Positions 52,689-55,108 of a stretch of 55,108 nucleotides of DNA are shown piece by piece. Below the pieces are notes generated by a model. That model saw only the letters and a list, made by a program, of their open reading frames with translations, did no database searches and was not told where the DNA came from. Position 1 is the first letter of the stretch. Each line of letters opens with the position of its first letter. This DNA comes from Pirellula staleyi DSM 6068 (lineage in GTDB: Bacteria > Planctomycetota > Planctomycetia > Pirellulales > Pirellulaceae), in contig CAMCMB010000047.1 in assembly GCA_945875845.1 (NCBI GenBank), positions 1 through 55,108 on the forward strand, read 5' to 3'. Made by a program: the position numbers and the translations under genes.

Positions 52689-54515
52689 ATGCCCCAAATC
52701 CAAACACGCTGTCAATATGATCCACTCGGTGGCTTTCGGCACATAGGGAGAGTCGCCTTGCAACGATGGCTTACGAGATCGATACTGACTGCGTTCGCAT
52801 GCTGCAACACAAATGGCAATATCTTGATTGCCCAATCTGGGCTAGGCTCGGCTCCGGAAGAGGACGTTCGCGTTTACTGGCCTCGACTTGATTTCGTCAT
52901 TCCATTCAATGTCGAATTGACGGGGCAGACTCCTCGCGAAATTCAATTGGAGTACTCGGAGAACGGCGGTTCGAATTGGTCTCTCTATTCGAGAGGCGAC
53001 GTTCGAACGAAACAGTTTCAATTCATCGCTCAAGCAGACGGCGAATACAAGTTCCGGCTCAAAACTCTGGATAACCAAGGCAGGAGCTTTGACAACCCAG
53101 GTGAACCGCTCTGTGTGGTCGTCGACACCAACAAACCGACGGCGAACCTAATGATCGACATCGATCAGCGCGGTATGATGCTTGCAGAATTCGCGATCAG
53201 CGACGTCGCCTTGGATGCGACAAGTGTTCAACTTACCTACCAAACGGAAGCCTTGCCGCAGCCTCGTGAGATCGAATTTCAGTTGTCTCCAGGTCGCGAA
53301 AAAGGGTCCTGGCTCGGCACGGCTTCATGGAGTATCCCGAACGGCACCCGCCAATTGGCCGTTCGCCTCATCGCGAAAGACAAAGCGGGTAACACCGTCG
53401 AAATCAATCGCCTTCCACAACTGCCCCGTTCTGCTGCCGTCAGCAATAGCTTGCAACTCGCCAGTGGCAAAACTCGAGACTCTCGCACGCCTACAACAAA
53501 TGACCTTGCTCAGAGTCAACCCATCGGTACCGGAATTGCCGCACCACCCAAAGCATCCTCTCCCAAAATCGAAGTGCTAACTATCCCGGATGCACGCAAC
53601 AACGGCAGCAATGCCAATCTCTTCGGAACAGGTCCAAACGGTGTGCGTTCCTCCGAGAGTGTCGCTCGATCCGATACGAGAACAAGCAAATTGCCTGTTC
53701 GCGAAATGACCGACGAAGAGTACGAGCAAGCCGTTGCATCGAAAGGTATTAGTCTGGTTGCAAAACGCGGCGAGCAGTCGTTGATCGTGCAAGAATCCAA
53801 CGAGGAATCGCTCAAACCATCGACAACCAGTCTAGAGATTGAACCTAAGGTGGATCGGATTGCGGGTCAGTCCACTTTCCGCAACAACATTAAACCGCTC
53901 TTCAGCAGCAGCAAAACCTTTAGCCTTGACTATAGCATCGAGAACGACCTCGAATCCGCAATCTCCGCGGTTGAGCTTTGGGGAACAACAGACGAGGGCC
54001 AAACGTGGCAAATATGGGGCCAGGATCCCGATCGAGCAAGTCCGTTTGACATCCAGGTCGAAACGGAAGGATTGTTTGGGTTCCGGATGATCATCGTGGG
54101 AGCAAATGGACTCGCTTCGAATCGTCCCCGCAATGGTGACAACGCCGATGCTTGGATTCAAGTGGATACCACCAAGCCACAAGCAAAATTGATCAGCGCG
54201 CTCTATGGCAAGGGTCAACAAGCGGGTTCGATGGTCATCGAATACCGGGCGACCGACGACTACTTTCCCGAGCGGCCAATCACGTTATCGTATTCGGAAG
54301 CTCCAAGCGGTCCCTGGAAAACGATAGCGTCCGGTGTTCGGAACAATAGCCGTTACATCTGGCCTGCAGATCCAAGCCTTCCGGCGACCATTTACCTGCG
54401 ATTGGAAGCCTTCGATTCGGCGGGCAACGTCGGAGTTCATGTGTTGGATACCCCCATCGACGTACAAGGCCTTGCCCCACGCGGTCGCATCCAAGGCTTC
54501 CGCCCGATTCAATAG
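52689..54515 (+). CDS. Exported multi-domain Ig-like protein
   Basis: 608 aa from the ATG at 52689; a GTG at 52680 would overlap the previous stop as GTGA and is equally possible. A late hydrophobic stretch (LTRSILTAFACCNTNGNILIAQ) may be the signal peptide. The rest consists of beta-sandwich repeats: IQLEYSENGGSNWSLYSRG, then VDTNKPTANLMIDID, with a second set, VELWGTTDEGQTWQIWGQDP, then VDTTKPQAKLISALYG and IYLRLEAFDSAGNVGVHV. They resemble fibronectin/Ig-like folds. Coupled to the thioredoxin/YHS gene, it may form a complex with it outside the cell (inference). No enzyme motif. Confidence 0.78.
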   Translation: MPQIQTRCQYDPLGGFRHIGRVALQRWLTRSILTAFACCNTNGNILIAQSGLGSAPEEDVRVYWPRLDFVIPFNVELTGQTPREIQLEYSENGGSNWSLYSRGDVRTKQFQFIAQADGEYKFRLKTLDNQGRSFDNPGEPLCVVVDTNKPTANLMIDIDQRGMMLAEFAISDVALDATSVQLTYQTEALPQPREIEFQLSPGREKGSWLGTASWSIPNGTRQLAVRLIAKDKAGNTVEINRLPQLPRSAAVSNSLQLASGKTRDSRTPTTNDLAQSQPIGTGIAAPPKASSPKIEVLTIPDARNNGSNANLFGTGPNGVRSSESVARSDTRTSKLPVREMTDEEYEQAVASKGISLVAKRGEQSLIVQESNEESLKPSTTSLEIEPKVDRIAGQSTFRNNIKPLFSSSKTFSLDYSIENDLESAISAVELWGTTDEGQTWQIWGQDPDRASPFDIQVETEGLFGFRMIIVGANGLASNRPRNGDNADAWIQVDTTKPQAKLISALYGKGQQAGSMVIEYRATDDYFPERPITLSYSEAPSGPWKTIASGVRNNSRYIWPADPSLPATIYLRLEAFDSAGNVGVHVLDTPIDVQGLAPRGRIQGFRPIQ

Positions 54516-54583
54516 TCAGGAAGGCACAAGTTCGCGAAGCCAAGGCCGTCGGCCACCGTGTCGACGCACACCTTTTGATCTTG

Positions 54584-54636
54584 CTCCCCTCGCCCTGTAC
54601 AACGAGCTGCACTCGGGGAGAGGGGCAGGGGGTGAG
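54584..54636. repeat. R10 repeat (CTCCCCTCGCCC / GGGGAGAGGGGCAGGGGG)
   Basis: An imperfect inverted repeat in the 3' flank of the Ig-like gene. It is the uninterrupted relative of the hairpin split by the composite element at 20145-20580. Confidence 0.7.
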
Positions 54637-54680
54637 CGGTTTTGCACTGTGTTTCAATTGGTTTTTTGATCGTGAATTCA

Positions 54681-54942
54681 ATGTCTAGCTGCGTCTCGCC
54701 CATGGAGTCACGAGCGAGTTCATGCCAAGCGATGGTAACCCGACGCGTAAGCGATTTGTTGATTTAATATGGTTCGAAATGGCCAAAGGTAACATCACAA
54801 CCCGAAACGTGAGTGAGGGGCGAACAATCCATCGCTAACGCTCTAAAGCTTCGGGTTACCATTAAATCAACAAGTGGTCACGCTTCGGGTTGTGATCGAG
54901 CCTTTGCCGTCAGCAAATCCACTAAATCAGCAGTCCACCAGC
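54681..54942. mobile_element. Truncated composite of R2 and R3-like palindromes
   Basis: R2 fragment (GCGTCTCGCCCATGG, 54691-54705, then GGTAACCCGACGCGTAA) joined to TTTGTTGATTTAAT (54755-54768); a core containing AACCCGAAACGTGAGTGAGG; ATTAAATCAACAAG (54861-54874); and a right end AGCAAATCCACTAAATCAGC (from 54912), continuing AGTC, matching the right end of the 391-bp composite. The matching left end (GACTGCTGATTTA) is missing. Confidence 0.65.
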
Positions 54943-54952
54943 AGTCCACGAA

Positions 54953-55108
54953 TTAGCCTCGCACGGGCTCAGAGGCCCATGCTACGGCATAAGCTTCGGC
55001 CAGGGCCGATTCGAACTCCAAGGCAAATCTCTCGGGCGATCCCAACGTGCTCTGCGAGAATCGCTCACGTAAGCCCATCCTCAGCGCTGCCAGTCCGTCG
55101 ATGTCCTG
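54953..55108 (-). CDS. C-terminal fragment, possible GT41/SPINDLY-type glycosyltransferase
   Basis: An open frame of 51 codons runs off the right edge and ends at TAA (54953-54955), so only the C-terminus is visible. GLAALRMGLRERFSQSTL, followed by PERFALEFESALAEAYAVAW, resembles the end of TPR-linked O-GlcNAc transferase-like (GT41) proteins, where a GLAxLRxxLRxR...FAxxxExAY pattern is usual. The match is short, and the N-terminal catalytic part lies outside the window, so this is tentative. Confidence 0.55.
   Translation of the reverse strand, partial: QDIDGLAALRMGLRERFSQSTLGSPERFALEFESALAEAYAVAWASEPVRG

Overview
The window looks like part of a Planctomycete chromosome (Pirellulales/Rhodopirellula-like, inferred). 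The evidence is family content. There are three pairs of a planctomycete cytochrome-c protein (PSCyt1-DUF1549-DUF1553) with a DUF1501 protein, a DUF1559 pseudopilin-like protein, an ECF sigma gene followed by an anti-sigma-like/DUF1559 fusion, the futalosine menaquinone pathway, secreted M23/PKD/esterase and thioredoxin/YHS proteins, and many intergenic palindromes. No tRNA, rRNA or CRISPR locus was recognised.

Layout, left to right. 1-4937: hairpin repeats, then the first cytochrome/DUF1501 pair (+). 5208-8478: lipoprotein and DUF1559 gene, each with its own terminator, a gene-free kilobase, and an AIM6/GDPD-like secreted protein (-). 8654-11650: a MITE-like element, then an ArsR-methyltransferase regulator and ahcY (+) with a candidate promoter/operator and a terminator. 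11742-17371: repeat element, second DUF1501/cytochrome pair and a secreted peroxiredoxin (-). 17582-23711: a beta-propeller/phosphoesterase (+), a composite insertion, dnaX (-), a nested repeat and a small hypothetical gene. 23836-28453: a three-gene run of tandem AAA+ ATPase, substrate-binding/OmpA fusion and membrane-anchored vWA protein. 28757-31132: glycine-rich RRM protein, an expanded 17-bp array and an HTH protein with a C-terminal membrane anchor. 31382-36306: M23-PKD-esterase fusion, small membrane protein, anti-sigma fusion and ECF sigma (-). 36752-43109: MFS transporter (+) and third DUF1501/cytochrome pair (-). 43239-45476: mqnD, mqnB and a nucleotidyltransferase (-). 45856-49150: repeats and two secreted proteins (+). 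49170-50920: rho-rnpA (-). 51481-54515: thioredoxin/YHS protein and an Ig-like protein (+). 54953-55108: C-terminal end of a gene that may be a GT41-type glycosyltransferase (-).

How genes may work together. ArsR-methyltransferase plus ahcY fits control of S-adenosylhomocysteine recycling. The sigma/anti-sigma/membrane-protein string fits a cell-surface signalling operon. The AAA+/SBP-OmpA/vWA string looks like a cell-envelope ATPase system of unknown purpose and is the best candidate here for an under-described protein system. MqnB and MqnD are two steps of the futalosine route to menaquinone.

The most striking non-coding feature is the repeats. At least eleven palindromic families lie between genes and sometimes enter reading frames. 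One group shares the ends CGGCTTGTTGATTTAAT but carries different cores, and its members sit inside or next to one another. One 391-bp composite lies inside the loop of another repeat and is flanked by TAAAA on both sides. All family assignments come from reading the sequence; no database search was run.
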